The notes under the pieces: generated by a model
Database searches by the model: none
What the model was told of the DNA's origin: nothing
What the model saw: the letters and a program-made list of their open reading frames with translations, nothing else
Made by a program: the position numbers and the translations under genes
Assembly: GCA_040216555.1 (NCBI GenBank)
Contig: JAVJOW010000009.1
Location: forward strand, 248,001-312,000
Direction of reading: 5' to 3'
Source of the DNA: Arenibacter sp040216555
GTDB lineage: Bacteria; Bacteroidota; Bacteroidia; Flavobacteriales; Flavobacteriaceae
DNA: 64,000 bases
Part shown: positions 43,236-52,309 of the stretch, piece by piece
Numbering within the stretch: the first letter of the stretch is position 1
How the letters are laid out: each line of letters starts with the position of its first letter

Positions 43236-44936
43236 TTAATTGTCCCAGAATATTTTATAGGTTGTTGCATCCTTTTGGGCAGGTGCATTTTCATTAACGT
43301 TCAATTCGGCCTGTGGCCAGAAAAGGGAAACCTGGAAAGGTCTTGTCAATGTTGTTTCACTGTCGATCAAAGGCCAGGCATCTCCATTGTCTAATTGATA
43401 TTCAGGAGAAGGTCCTACAGGATTTGCCAAAACAGGATACCCTGTTCTTCTGTAATCATTGTATTGATCATAGGGATCACCAAAGGTGGACACCCATTTT
43501 TGGGTCATGATAATTTCCATTTTCTTTGCATCGGAAGCCGCATCAAATTCGACCAAAATGCCATCGATAAAATCAGATACTCCAGTAGAGCCGATAAGTT
43601 TAGGGACAGATTGACTTGTTTCTGAATTGCTAACTACCTGATCTACTTTTGCAAAAGCAGCGGTCATGGCCTCTTCCAATTTTACCTTCGCATCCCCAGC
43701 GATCAAGCCTGCCTGAATTAATTCGGCCTGAATAAATAAAAATTCATGATATGTTAATATTCTGTGGGGGGCGGCACCTGTCCCAGCATTGGTATCGGCG
43801 GCTCCGCCTTGTCCATCATCGTATTTGCCACCTGCAGGATATATTCCTGGATAGGTCGAAGAATTTCTGGAAGCAAAATCCCTATTGGCACTTACGCTAC
43901 CAAATCTAATGGTATGGAATCCTGTGTTTCTATCCCAATAATCCGCCTTAGGGTCACCTGTTGTTGGATCCCCAACATCTGGAGGCAATTGTCCTGGAGT
44001 TAACTGATTAAAGAAATAATAAGGAAGTCTTGGATCCTCAACCCCATTGTGAATGTTCGGGTTCCATCCTTTTAGGATCTCATAAAACCAAGGACTGGCA
44101 TAATGCGCAGCCTGTCCAGCCAAATACGTATCTGTGTATAGGGGATTTCTTTCTTCAGAAGGGGACTGCGTTGTTGAATAGGGATATTCGAAATCATCTG
44201 CACTCCCGGACATAAAATTATCTGCAGCAACCAAGGTGCTTAGTTTACCGGCATCAAACAGGTTTGATAATCTAATCTCATTATAGAGCTTTAATTTAAG
44301 GGTATTGGCAAACCTATTCCATTGAGATATGCTACCACCATAAAATAGATCCTGGGTGCCAGGATTTTGTCCTTGGCCACTATTGATGTTCGCAATGCCT
44401 TCATCGATTAATGTCAGGGCATTTTGGTAGATATCTTCCTGTTTGTCAAATACAGGGCTCACTAAACCATTTGCCAATTGTGCCGCTTCCGTAAATGGAG
44501 CATCACCCCATATGTTCACAATAATGGTTGCTGTATATGCTTTGATAATTTTCGCCATACCTACCATGATCATTTCATTTTCTTCGGTCCCTTGGTTAAT
44601 GATAATGTCGGTTTCGCCAAATACAGAATAGGCATTGTCCCATGAATTCTGTATGTTAGAATTATCTTGCCTTGTTCCGTATTGATCTTGTTCCTCACGG
44701 TATGTAAATTGGTGTACATACGCAGAAAGTATTTCTGCCGAATAAAGTTCAAATTCAGTGATATCGTTAAAATTAGTTTCAATATTGGTCAATAACTGAT
44801 CCAAGGGTGCTACCGTAGGGTTATTGGGATCTGTATTCACATCCAAATAGTCACTACAATTATAGAAAAGTAAGGATACCAATGCTGCGGCGAACATGGT
44901 AAAGCCTTTCAGATTTATTTTGAATATATTTTTCAT
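43236..44936 (-). CDS. SusD/RagB-like nutrient-binding outer-membrane lipoprotein
   Basis: 566 residues with a lipobox (LLFYNC, Cys near 27) and SDYLDVNTDPNNPTVAPLDQLLTNIE, the typical start of the SusD-like group 2. Helical TPR-like part (NIQNSWDNAYSVFGETDIIINQGTEENE, FTEAAQLANG, WNRFANTLKLKLYNEIRLSN) and end segment RPFQVSLFWPQAELNVNENAP. Works with the SusC partner 11 bases upstream in the operon to bind and import a substrate that cannot be named; no glycoside hydrolase or peptidase gene is nearby. Confidence 0.93.
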   Translation of the reverse strand: MKNIFKINLKGFTMFAAALVSLLFYNCSDYLDVNTDPNNPTVAPLDQLLTNIETNFNDITEFELYSAEILSAYVHQFTYREEQDQYGTRQDNSNIQNSWDNAYSVFGETDIIINQGTEENEMIMVGMAKIIKAYTATIIVNIWGDAPFTEAAQLANGLVSPVFDKQEDIYQNALTLIDEGIANINSGQGQNPGTQDLFYGGSISQWNRFANTLKLKLYNEIRLSNLFDAGKLSTLVAADNFMSGSADDFEYPYSTTQSPSEERNPLYTDTYLAGQAAHYASPWFYEILKGWNPNIHNGVEDPRLPYYFFNQLTPGQLPPDVGDPTTGDPKADYWDRNTGFHTIRFGSVSANRDFASRNSSTYPGIYPAGGKYDDGQGGAADTNAGTGAAPHRILTYHEFLFIQAELIQAGLIAGDAKVKLEEAMTAAFAKVDQVVSNSETSQSVPKLIGSTGVSDFIDGILVEFDAASDAKKMEIIMTQKWVSTFGDPYDQYNDYRRTGYPVLANPVGPSPEYQLDNGDAWPLIDSETTLTRPFQVSLFWPQAELNVNENAPAQKDATTYKIFWDN

Positions 44937-44947
44937 AGTTCTTTTTA

Positions 44948-47900
44948 TTAAAATGTTACATTAATCTTAAAACCATATCTTTTGGAACTTGGCGCAGATT
45001 GGGTTTCAATGCCTTGTAGGTTGGATGCTCCATAGGCAGTTACGTCTGGGTCGTAATTGGTATACTTAGGTACGTTTGGTGCAAAATACCAAAGATTATT
45101 ACCAATTAGGGCGATGGATAAAGAACCAATAAATGTTTTCTCAAGAAACTTTTTAGGTAAATCATATGCCAATGCCACCTCTCTTAACCTAAACACGGTA
45201 CCATCATAAATGGTGCCCTCATCTACTGTGTTAATACCAAAAGTATTACTATTGGTGGTAGGCGAGAAATATAGGTTGTTCATTGTAATTTGTGTGGTGT
45301 TTGGAATTTTGTTTCCTTCTCCATCCAGAATAGCTTCCCCTGTAGTTGGGTTACCATAAAAACCAGGTATAATAAATGTGTGTTCCCGATCCTCGGTATC
45401 CTTGGTTACCCCTCTACCCAATAGTGCAGCCAAACCTGATGATGAAAAATCCCCTCCTTCTTTCCAGTCAACCTGAGCTCTCAGGCTTAGCGTTTTATAT
45501 TTAAGGGTGTTGGTAAATCCAATTTTAAAATCTGGGGTCGGGTCTCCTATAACCGCATCTGATGTGGCTTGTAGAACACCGCCGCCACCTTCTTCAATAA
45601 GATAGTTGCCCTCTTCATCCCTGGCGAAAGCCGTGCCATAAAAAACACCATATGGCTGTCCTTTTTGAACATAGGCAATCTGGTTAACATCAATTGGAAA
45701 TCTTTCCAATCCATCAATCAAATCTTTAACCTCATTTTTGTTTTTGGTAAATGAAGTAAAGGACGTCCAGCTAAAGTTTTCGGTTCTTACGGGTATCAGT
45801 GTCAATCCAACTTCAACTCCCTTGTTTTCCATTTCACCTATATTGGTCAAGAATGAGGTGTAACCGGTAGATGTCGGAACATTTACTTCAGAAATCAAGT
45901 CGGTTGTCGACTTCTGGTACCAAGTGAAATCAATCATAACACGTCTATTGAAAAACTCTAGATCAGCACCAATTTCGAATTCCTCTGTGTTTTCAGGAAC
46001 CAAGTCGGGGTTCCCCAAGGTGGTTGGTACAAATACAACAGGTTGTCCGGCATATACGTCGCCTAGGCCAAATACTTTGTTGATTTGGTATGCATCGGCA
46101 TCACGGCCAACGTTGGCCCATCCCCCTCTAATTTTACCGTAGTTCAGTATATCGCCACCAATGCCAAAGGCATCGGTAAAAATAAATGATGAGGAAACGG
46201 ATGGATATAGGAAACTGTTGCCATTTTTCGGTAAGGTGGAAGACCAGTCATTTCTGGCAGTGGCATTTAAGAATAGATAATCCTTATAGTTTAGCCCCAT
46301 ATCACCAAAAACACCGACTATTCTTTTTCTCGTAGTATCATTAAAGTCTGCCGTTACGTTGGCCGTATTTTTAATAGTAAATATATCATCAGCGATAAGG
46401 CCTGTACCAGTATATCCAACGTCGTGTGTGGATTTTTGGTTTACGTTGTTCCCTACCAATAAGTTTAGGTTCAGATCTTGGGCCAAATCATAATTAAAGG
46501 TTAATAAGAATGTAGATTCAATTTCTTCACTGTCGTAATCTTGGGTTCTTACTTGGCCTATACCAGCGGCTGCCCTAGAACCTTTGTCAGTGATTTCAAC
46601 CCTACCCAAGTCATATTTGTTTATACCTAATTGATATCTCGCATTAATGTGGTCGTTAAAATCATAAGAAAAATTCACATTGGCAACAGTTCTATTAACA
46701 CTACTTATGATCTGGTTGTGTTTCCATGACCATAAAGGGTGGTCATAACCGCCATTTGGAACTACAGGTGCACCGGTCACTGGGTGCTCATAGGGTAAGT
46801 TGAAATCCCATGTCCTTCCCAGTACCATTGTTCTTGCAAAGGAGGAAGCTGCTCCGGCATATTGATTTTCCCCAAAGAAAGCACCTACTTGTTCACTATC
46901 GGAATAACTTAAATTGGCTCCGACCCTTAAACCATTTTCCAATTTAAAATTACCCCCTGTGGAAATATTGGTCCTTTTATAGGTGTTATAGGGGATATAT
47001 CCTTCTTGATCAAGATTTGAAAGGGTTAGGCTAAAATTGGAATTTTCGTTTGCCGTGCTTACGTTAATTGAATTATCACGGACAATACCGGTCCTGAACA
47101 AATCCTTCACATTGTTCGGTTGTGCTACATAGGGAACAGTAGGTCCAAATAAATCAGGGAAAGCAGCTAAAAGCGGTCCCCAGGTGGGAATAGTTTCTAG
47201 GGAGTCAAATCTAGCACCCCAAGAACCGTTGGCATTATTGTAATTAAAGTTAGTACCGTTACCGTATGTATTTTGGTATTCCGGAAGGTTGGCTATTTTT
47301 TCAAAATATAGCCCGCTACTCAGGGAGACTTCAAATTTCTTATTAGAAAACCCGCCCGACTGACCTGATTTTGTTGTGATAACAATAACCCCGTTAACGG
47401 CTCTGGAACCGTATAGTGCCGCAGCCACAGCGCCTTTTAGTACTTCAATATTGGCAATGTCATTTGGGTCCAAAGAGGATATCCCGGATTCATAGCTACC
47501 ACCACTATCGGTAACCTGATCGGAGGTTTCAAGTTCATCATTACTATAAGGAGTACCATCTACAACAAATAATGGTTGGTTTCCTCCTTGAAATGAAGTT
47601 GTTCCACGAATATTGATTTTGTTGGCAGCTCCGGCAACCCCAGTTGAGACGTTAACGTCAACTCCAGGTACTTTACCGTTAAGGGAACGTATAAGGTCTG
47701 GTTCGGAATTCTCGGTTATATCTTCGGATTTTACGGATGCAACCGAATACCCTAAGGATTTTGGCTTTCTTTTAATCCCAAATGCCGTAACAACCACTTC
47801 TTCCAATGCCTGTGCATCTTCCTCCATTTGCACGTCTATGGTATTGCTGGCACCTATGGTCATTCTAATATTTTTCTGACCTATATATGAGAATACCAAA

Positions 47901-48109
47901 ACGTCGCCCACGCTGGCATTGATGGAATAAAGTCCATCAAAATCGGATTGGGTTCCGGTCGTCGTACCTTCTACCAGGATATTCACTCCAGGGAGCGGCA
48001 GACCGTCTTGGTCCGTAACCGTACCTGAAACCGTTTTTTCTTGTGCAAAGGATAATTGCACAATCAACGCTAGAAACAGCGTTAGGATTCCACTTAAGTT
48101 TGTTTTCAT
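44948..48109 (-). CDS. SusC/RagA family TonB-linked outer-membrane transporter
   Basis: 1053 residues. Signal peptide (MKTNLSGILTLFLALIVQLSFAQ), carboxypeptidase-regulatory-like domain (VSGTVTDQDGLPLPGVNILVEGTTTGTQSDFDG), TonB-box-like ALEEVVVTAFG and plug (LNGKVPGVDV, IRGTTSF, LFVVDGTPY, IEVLKGAVAAALYGSRAVNGVIVITTK). A large barrel ends in SKRYGFKINVTF. It imports the substrate bound by the SusD-like partner with TonB energy. A perfect palindrome lies 72 bases upstream of the start. Confidence 0.95.
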   Translation of the reverse strand: MKTNLSGILTLFLALIVQLSFAQEKTVSGTVTDQDGLPLPGVNILVEGTTTGTQSDFDGLYSINASVGDVLVFSYIGQKNIRMTIGASNTIDVQMEEDAQALEEVVVTAFGIKRKPKSLGYSVASVKSEDITENSEPDLIRSLNGKVPGVDVNVSTGVAGAANKINIRGTTSFQGGNQPLFVVDGTPYSNDELETSDQVTDSGGSYESGISSLDPNDIANIEVLKGAVAAALYGSRAVNGVIVITTKSGQSGGFSNKKFEVSLSSGLYFEKIANLPEYQNTYGNGTNFNYNNANGSWGARFDSLETIPTWGPLLAAFPDLFGPTVPYVAQPNNVKDLFRTGIVRDNSINVSTANENSNFSLTLSNLDQEGYIPYNTYKRTNISTGGNFKLENGLRVGANLSYSDSEQVGAFFGENQYAGAASSFARTMVLGRTWDFNLPYEHPVTGAPVVPNGGYDHPLWSWKHNQIISSVNRTVANVNFSYDFNDHINARYQLGINKYDLGRVEITDKGSRAAAGIGQVRTQDYDSEEIESTFLLTFNYDLAQDLNLNLLVGNNVNQKSTHDVGYTGTGLIADDIFTIKNTANVTADFNDTTRKRIVGVFGDMGLNYKDYLFLNATARNDWSSTLPKNGNSFLYPSVSSSFIFTDAFGIGGDILNYGKIRGGWANVGRDADAYQINKVFGLGDVYAGQPVVFVPTTLGNPDLVPENTEEFEIGADLEFFNRRVMIDFTWYQKSTTDLISEVNVPTSTGYTSFLTNIGEMENKGVEVGLTLIPVRTENFSWTSFTSFTKNKNEVKDLIDGLERFPIDVNQIAYVQKGQPYGVFYGTAFARDEEGNYLIEEGGGGVLQATSDAVIGDPTPDFKIGFTNTLKYKTLSLRAQVDWKEGGDFSSSGLAALLGRGVTKDTEDREHTFIIPGFYGNPTTGEAILDGEGNKIPNTTQITMNNLYFSPTTNSNTFGINTVDEGTIYDGTVFRLREVALAYDLPKKFLEKTFIGSLSIALIGNNLWYFAPNVPKYTNYDPDVTAYGASNLQGIETQSAPSSKRYGFKINVTF

Positions 48110-48180
48110 TTTATGTTTATTTGAATTAGCAACTGCAAAAATCTTAAATCCCTGTTAATAAAACAACTTTTTAGATCAGT

Positions 48181-48200
48181 TTATTATGCGTGCATAATAA
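48181..48200. promoter_or_regulatory. perfect inverted repeat upstream of the susC-like gene
   Basis: TTATTATGCGTGCATAATAA has 9-bp arms with a 2-base centre. On the minus strand it precedes a possible -33 TTG (about 48169-48171) and an imperfect -7 region around 48137-48147, the usual place for an activator or a repressor with steric effect. No regulator gene is adjacent, so the binding protein is unknown. Confidence 0.5.
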
Positions 48201-48600
48201 AAAAGTGTTAAAATGGTCAGCTTAGGGGTTAAATAATGAATTTTTAACACATAAATACATGATAATTTTACATTTAAAACATTAGTCTGATATTTTTGTA
48301 GGATTTTTTTTCAATAAATAAGTTAATATATTGACAATTTCGCAATAATCACAATTTGAGAGGGTTATTTGGACTTTGGATTGAGTTATCTTTTGAGATT
48401 AATCGATTAAGCTGAGAATCTTTTAAAACATCCATAATTTTTATGGTAAATATCCTCGGTTTTAAACGTGTTTTGATTCTAATTTCGTAATCCCTATGAT
48501 TCATTTTTGGTTGTTTTGAAACCTTATTAAAAGGTGCAATTGGATTTAATTCTGAGCTAGTGAATATGTTGCGGATAAAAAATATAAAAAATAAATAGCG
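48201..48600. other. AT-rich divergent spacer between the susC-like gene and the ribosomal operon
   Basis: The whole gene-free gap runs from 48110 to 48681. Apart from the palindrome at 48181 and the promoter at 48606, no coding frame or RNA structure is evident. TTAATCGATTAA at 48399-48410 is a short self-complementary word of doubtful meaning. Confidence 0.5.
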
Positions 48601-48605
48601 TAGGG

Positions 48606-48637
48606 TTTGAATTATTGTGAATAATTACTACATTTGC
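48606..48637 (+). promoter_or_regulatory. promoter of the rpsL-led ribosomal operon
   Basis: TTTG (48606-48609), 19 bases, TACATTTGC (48629-48637): a textbook match to the Bacteroidota primary sigma consensus. It lies 45 bases before rpsL. Confidence 0.85.
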
Positions 48638-48681
48638 CAGCCCTTAAAAGAGGGGTTAAGTTTTTATTATACAAAAATAGT

Positions 48682-49056
48682 ATGCCAACAATTTCACAAT
48701 TAGTACGAAAAGGAAGAGTCACGATTACTAAGAAGAGTAAATCGGCTGCTTTGGATTCGTGTCCTCAAAGAAGAGGTGTATGTACACGTGTTTATACTAC
48801 CACTCCTAAGAAACCAAACTCTGCAATGCGGAAAGTTGCAAGGGTAAGGTTGACTAACGGGAAGGAAGTTAACGCTTACATACCAGGTGAGGGTCACAAT
48901 TTACAAGAGCACTCGATAGTATTAGTAAGAGGCGGAAGGGTAAAGGATTTGCCAGGAGTTAGGTATCATATCGTTAGAGGTGCCTTGGATACAGCAGGTG
49001 TTGCTGGAAGGACACAACGTAGATCTAAATACGGAGCAAAACGCCCTAAGAAGTAA
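48682..49056 (+). CDS. rpsL: 30S ribosomal protein S12
   Basis: 124 residues: MPTISQLVRKGR, KSAALDSCPQRRGVCTRVYTTTPKKPNSA, YIPGEGHNLQEHS and GVRYHIVRGALD are S12 hallmarks. S12 lies at the decoding centre. K42 of KKPNS and K87 of VKDLPG, sites of streptomycin resistance mutations, are wild type by reading. An in-frame TTG at 48634 is not used. First gene of the operon. Confidence 0.98.
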   Translation: MPTISQLVRKGRVTITKKSKSAALDSCPQRRGVCTRVYTTTPKKPNSAMRKVARVRLTNGKEVNAYIPGEGHNLQEHSIVLVRGGRVKDLPGVRYHIVRGALDTAGVAGRTQRRSKYGAKRPKK

Positions 49057-49136
49057 AAATTTGTTAAGAGTCATATTATTATAAGGAGTAAGTTCTTTTA
49101 ATATTTGGCTATTGACCATTAACTCAAAAAGAAGAA

Positions 49137-49613
49137 ATGAGAAAAAAGCAGGCAAAAAAGAGACCACTTTTACCAGATCCAAGGTTTAATGACCAATTGG
49201 TGACCCGTTTTGTGAATATGATGATGTGGGATGGTAAGAAGTCGGTAGCCTTTAAGGTTTTTTACGATGCTATTGATATCGTAGAAGAGAAAAAAACAGA
49301 CGAAGAAAAAACCGCATTGGAACTTTGGAAAGATGCATTGTCCAATGTTATGCCTCATGTTGAGGTAAGAAGTAGAAGAGTAGGTGGTGCTACATTTCAG
49401 ATTCCTATGCAGATTAGACCAGATCGCAAAATTTCAACCGCTATGAAATGGCTTATCAGTTATTCTCGCAAGAGAAATGAAAAGGCTATGTCACAAAAAT
49501 TGGCAGGGGAAATTTTGGCTGCATCAAAAGAAGAAGGTGCTGCTGTTAAGAAAAGAGTGGATACTCATAAAATGGCCGAGGCCAATAAGGCATTCTCACA
49601 CTTTAGATTTTAA
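49137..49613 (+). CDS. rpsG: 30S ribosomal protein S7
   Basis: 158 residues: MRKKQAKKRPLLPDPRFNDQLVTRFVNMMMWDGKKSVA, PHVEVRSRRVGGATFQIP and MKWLISYSRKRNEKAMSQKLAGEIL. S7 organises the 3' major domain of 16S rRNA. The 80-base gap after rpsL is the usual place for S7 autoregulation, but no clear structure was worked out. Confidence 0.98.
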   Translation: MRKKQAKKRPLLPDPRFNDQLVTRFVNMMMWDGKKSVAFKVFYDAIDIVEEKKTDEEKTALELWKDALSNVMPHVEVRSRRVGGATFQIPMQIRPDRKISTAMKWLISYSRKRNEKAMSQKLAGEILAASKEEGAAVKKRVDTHKMAEANKAFSHFRF

Positions 49614-49622
49614 TAAGCAGAA

Positions 49623-51755
49623 ATGGCAAGAGATTTAAAATATACAAGAAATATTGGAATTGCGGCACATATTGATGCTGGAAAAACAACTACGACCGAG
49701 AGGATTTTGTTCTACACCGGCGTTAGTCATAAAATAGGTGAGGTGCACGATGGTGCGGCTACTATGGACTGGATGGAGCAGGAGCAGGAAAGGGGTATTA
49801 CCATTACTTCTGCAGCTACTACCTGTGAATGGAATTTCCCTATGAAAAATGGGGCTGTTACCGATGAAACCAAGCCGTATCACTTTAATATTATTGATAC
49901 TCCGGGACATGTTGATTTTACTGTTGAGGTAAACCGGTCCTTAAGGGTATTGGATGGTCTGGTATTCCTGTTTAGTGCGGTTGATGGCGTTGAGCCACAG
50001 TCTGAAACCAACTGGAGGTTGGCCGATAACTACAAGGTGCCAAGAATGGGCTTTGTGAATAAAATGGACCGTCAGGGATCCAATTTCCTAAACGTGTGCA
50101 AGCAGGTTAGGGAAATGTTGAAATCAAATGCTGTTCCTATTGTATTGCCAATTGGTGATGAAGCTGATTTTAGGGGTGTAGTTGATTTGGTTAAGAACCG
50201 TGCGATTATCTGGCATGAGGATAATTTTGGTGGGACTTTCGATGTAGTTGATATTCCTGAGGACATGAAGGATGAGGTTAGGGAATATAGAGCTGCTTTG
50301 ATAGAGGCCGTTGCCGAATATGACGAAACTTTAATGGAAAAATTCTTCGAAGATGAGGATTCCATTACTGAAGATGAAGTTCACGCTGCCTTAAGGGCTG
50401 CTGTTATGGATATGAGTATCATACCTATGATCTGTGGTTCTTCATTTAAGAACAAAGGGGTTCAATTTTTGTTGGATGCTGTATGTCGTTACTTGCCGTC
50501 ACCGATGGATAAGGAAGCTATTATGGGTACCAACCCTGATACTGAAAAGCCTGAGTCCAGGAAGCCAAGTGTTAAGGAGCCATTTGCTGCTTTGGCATTT
50601 AAGATTGCTACCGATCCGTTTGTAGGTCGTTTGGCATTCTTTAGGGCATATTCAGGTAGATTGGATGCAGGATCTTATGTGTTGAACAATCGTTCAGGCA
50701 ACAAAGAACGTATTTCCAGAATTTACCAAATGCATGCCAATAAGCAAAATGCAGTGGAATATATTGAAGCTGGGGATATAGGTGCGGCTGTAGGGTTTAA
50801 GGATATCAAGACCGGGGATACCTTGTCTGATGAAAAACATCCAATTGTTTTGGAGAGTATGAACTTCCCTGATCCAGTAATCGGTATTGCTGTGGAGCCC
50901 AAAACAAAGGCGGATGTTGATAAATTGGGAATGGCTTTGGCTAAATTGGCTGAAGAAGATCCTACTTTCCAGGTAAAAACTGATGAAGCTTCAGGCCAGA
51001 CTATTATTTCTGGTATGGGTGAGCTTCACTTGGATATTATTGTTGACCGTTTAAGACGTGAGTTTAAGGTTGAGGTAAATCAAGGAGAGCCACAAGTTGA
51101 ATACAAGGAGGCATTAACGAAAACTGCTGCACATAGGGAGGTTTATAAAAAGCAATCCGGTGGTCGTGGTAAATTTGGTGATATCGTCTTTGAGATGGGG
51201 CCTGCTGATGATGATTTTGTTGGTACTGGTTTACAGTTTGTTGATGAAATTAAAGGTGGTCGTATTCCAAAAGAATTTGTAGGTCCTGTTCAAAAGGGAT
51301 TTGCTGCTGCTATGAAGAATGGTCCATTGGCCGGTTTTGAAATGGATAGAATGAAGGTGGTTTTAAAGGATGGATCTTTCCACCCTGTGGATTCCGATGC
51401 ACTATCTTTTGAATTGGCAGCGAAAATGGGTTATAAAGCTGCTGGTAAGGCTGCTGGAGCAATAATAATGGAACCGATCATGAAAATAGAAGTTTTAACT
51501 CCAGAAGAAAACATGGGAGATATCGTAGGAGATCTTAACCGTAGAAGGGGAGTTGTTACCAATATGGATGATAGAGCCGGAGCCAAAGTAATTAAGGGTG
51601 AAGTGCCTTTATCCGAAATGTTTGGATATGTAACTTCTTTAAGAACATTGTCTTCTGGTAGGGCAACGTCAACAATGGAATTTTCACATTACGCTGAAAC
51701 CCCGTCGAATATTTCAGAAGAGGTTATCAAGAAAGCAAAAGGATTAACAGCTTAA
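49623..51755 (+). CDS. fusA: elongation factor G
   Basis: 710 residues. G domain: AHIDAGKTTTTERILFYTG, ERGITITSAATTCEW, DTPGHVDFTVEVNRSLRVLDG, NKMDRQG. Translocation domains with YKEALTKTAAHREVYKKQSGGRGKFGDIVFEM and the C-terminal RMKVVLKDGSFHPVDSD...EPIMKIEVLTPEENMGDI. It drives ribosomal translocation with GTP. rpsJ follows at 11 bases; the tuf gene found here in many bacteria is absent. Confidence 0.98.
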   Translation: MARDLKYTRNIGIAAHIDAGKTTTTERILFYTGVSHKIGEVHDGAATMDWMEQEQERGITITSAATTCEWNFPMKNGAVTDETKPYHFNIIDTPGHVDFTVEVNRSLRVLDGLVFLFSAVDGVEPQSETNWRLADNYKVPRMGFVNKMDRQGSNFLNVCKQVREMLKSNAVPIVLPIGDEADFRGVVDLVKNRAIIWHEDNFGGTFDVVDIPEDMKDEVREYRAALIEAVAEYDETLMEKFFEDEDSITEDEVHAALRAAVMDMSIIPMICGSSFKNKGVQFLLDAVCRYLPSPMDKEAIMGTNPDTEKPESRKPSVKEPFAALAFKIATDPFVGRLAFFRAYSGRLDAGSYVLNNRSGNKERISRIYQMHANKQNAVEYIEAGDIGAAVGFKDIKTGDTLSDEKHPIVLESMNFPDPVIGIAVEPKTKADVDKLGMALAKLAEEDPTFQVKTDEASGQTIISGMGELHLDIIVDRLRREFKVEVNQGEPQVEYKEALTKTAAHREVYKKQSGGRGKFGDIVFEMGPADDDFVGTGLQFVDEIKGGRIPKEFVGPVQKGFAAAMKNGPLAGFEMDRMKVVLKDGSFHPVDSDALSFELAAKMGYKAAGKAAGAIIMEPIMKIEVLTPEENMGDIVGDLNRRRGVVTNMDDRAGAKVIKGEVPLSEMFGYVTSLRTLSSGRATSTMEFSHYAETPSNISEEVIKKAKGLTA

Positions 51756-51766
51756 ATCGTACTAAG

Positions 51767-52072
51767 ATGAGTCAAAAAATTAGAATAAAATTAAAGTCGT
51801 ACGACCATAACTTGGTAGATAAGTCTGCTGAGAAGATCGTAAAAACGGTAAAGACTACAGGTGCGGTGGTAACTGGACCAATTCCTTTGCCAACACATAA
51901 GAAAATATTTACGGTTTTGCGTTCCCCGCACGTAAATAAGAAAGCAAGAGAGCAGTTCCAATTAAGTTCTTACAAAAGACTTTTGGATATTTACAGCTCT
52001 TCATCAAAGACTATCGATGCCCTAATGAAGTTGGAACTTCCTAGTGGTGTTGAGGTTGAGATCAAGGTGTAG
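51767..52072 (+). CDS. rpsJ: 30S ribosomal protein S10
   Basis: 101 residues: QKIRIKLKSYDHNLVDKSAEKIV, GPIPLPTHKKIFTVLRSPHVNKKAREQFQ and LPSGVEVEIKV. S10 is also NusE, part of transcription antitermination. In this window it stands ahead of a 237-base spacer with attenuator-like structure instead of directly before rplC. Confidence 0.98.
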   Translation: MSQKIRIKLKSYDHNLVDKSAEKIVKTVKTTGAVVTGPIPLPTHKKIFTVLRSPHVNKKAREQFQLSSYKRLLDIYSSSSKTIDALMKLELPSGVEVEIKV

Positions 52073-52124
52073 TGAATCTTGGTTTTCTGGAGCAATAGCG
52101 AACTGAAAATCTTAGATGAATTGC

Positions 52125-52145
52125 ATTCCGAACTTGATTCGGAAT
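52125..52145 (+). repeat. hairpin repeat ATTCCGAA-CTTGA-TTCGGAAT after rpsJ
   Basis: A perfect 8-bp stem with a 5-base loop. It lies 52 bases after the rpsJ stop, without a T-run, so it is not itself a terminator. Words of the ATTCCGAA...TTCGGAAT kind are common between Bacteroidota genes; it may also stabilise the rpsJ end of the RNA. Confidence 0.6.
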
Positions 52146-52164
52146 CTGTAGAAAGAAGAGATAG

Positions 52165-52266
52165 ACCCTGAAAGGAGTTTAGGGTAGACATGTCCCGAGC
52201 GTTTCGCGAAGGAAAAACGGAAAAAAATATATTCAGGGTTGAATTATTTTTTGACCCTGTTTTTTT
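52165..52266 (+). promoter_or_regulatory. attenuator-like leader between rpsJ and rplC
   Basis: Four mutually complementary segments: 1, ACCCTG (52165-52170); 2, AGGGT (52181-52185); 3, CAGGGT (52234-52239); 4, ACCCTG (52254-52259) followed by TTTTTTT. Pairing 3:4 is an intrinsic terminator (6 bp plus one G-T, 12- to 14-base loop); 1:2 can form with it, while 1:3 would prevent it. In E. coli the S10 operon is attenuated by L4, encoded here by the second gene downstream. A similar control is inferred, not shown. Confidence 0.5.
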
Positions 52267-52309
52267 GTCGATAATTTAAATAGTAATTAATTAATAATCA
52301 ATTATAAAT

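Noticed and set aside
48399..48410. TTAATCGATTAA palindrome in the spacer before rpsL
   Set aside because: 12 bases of AT-rich self-complementary sequence more than 200 bases from the promoter; expected by chance.
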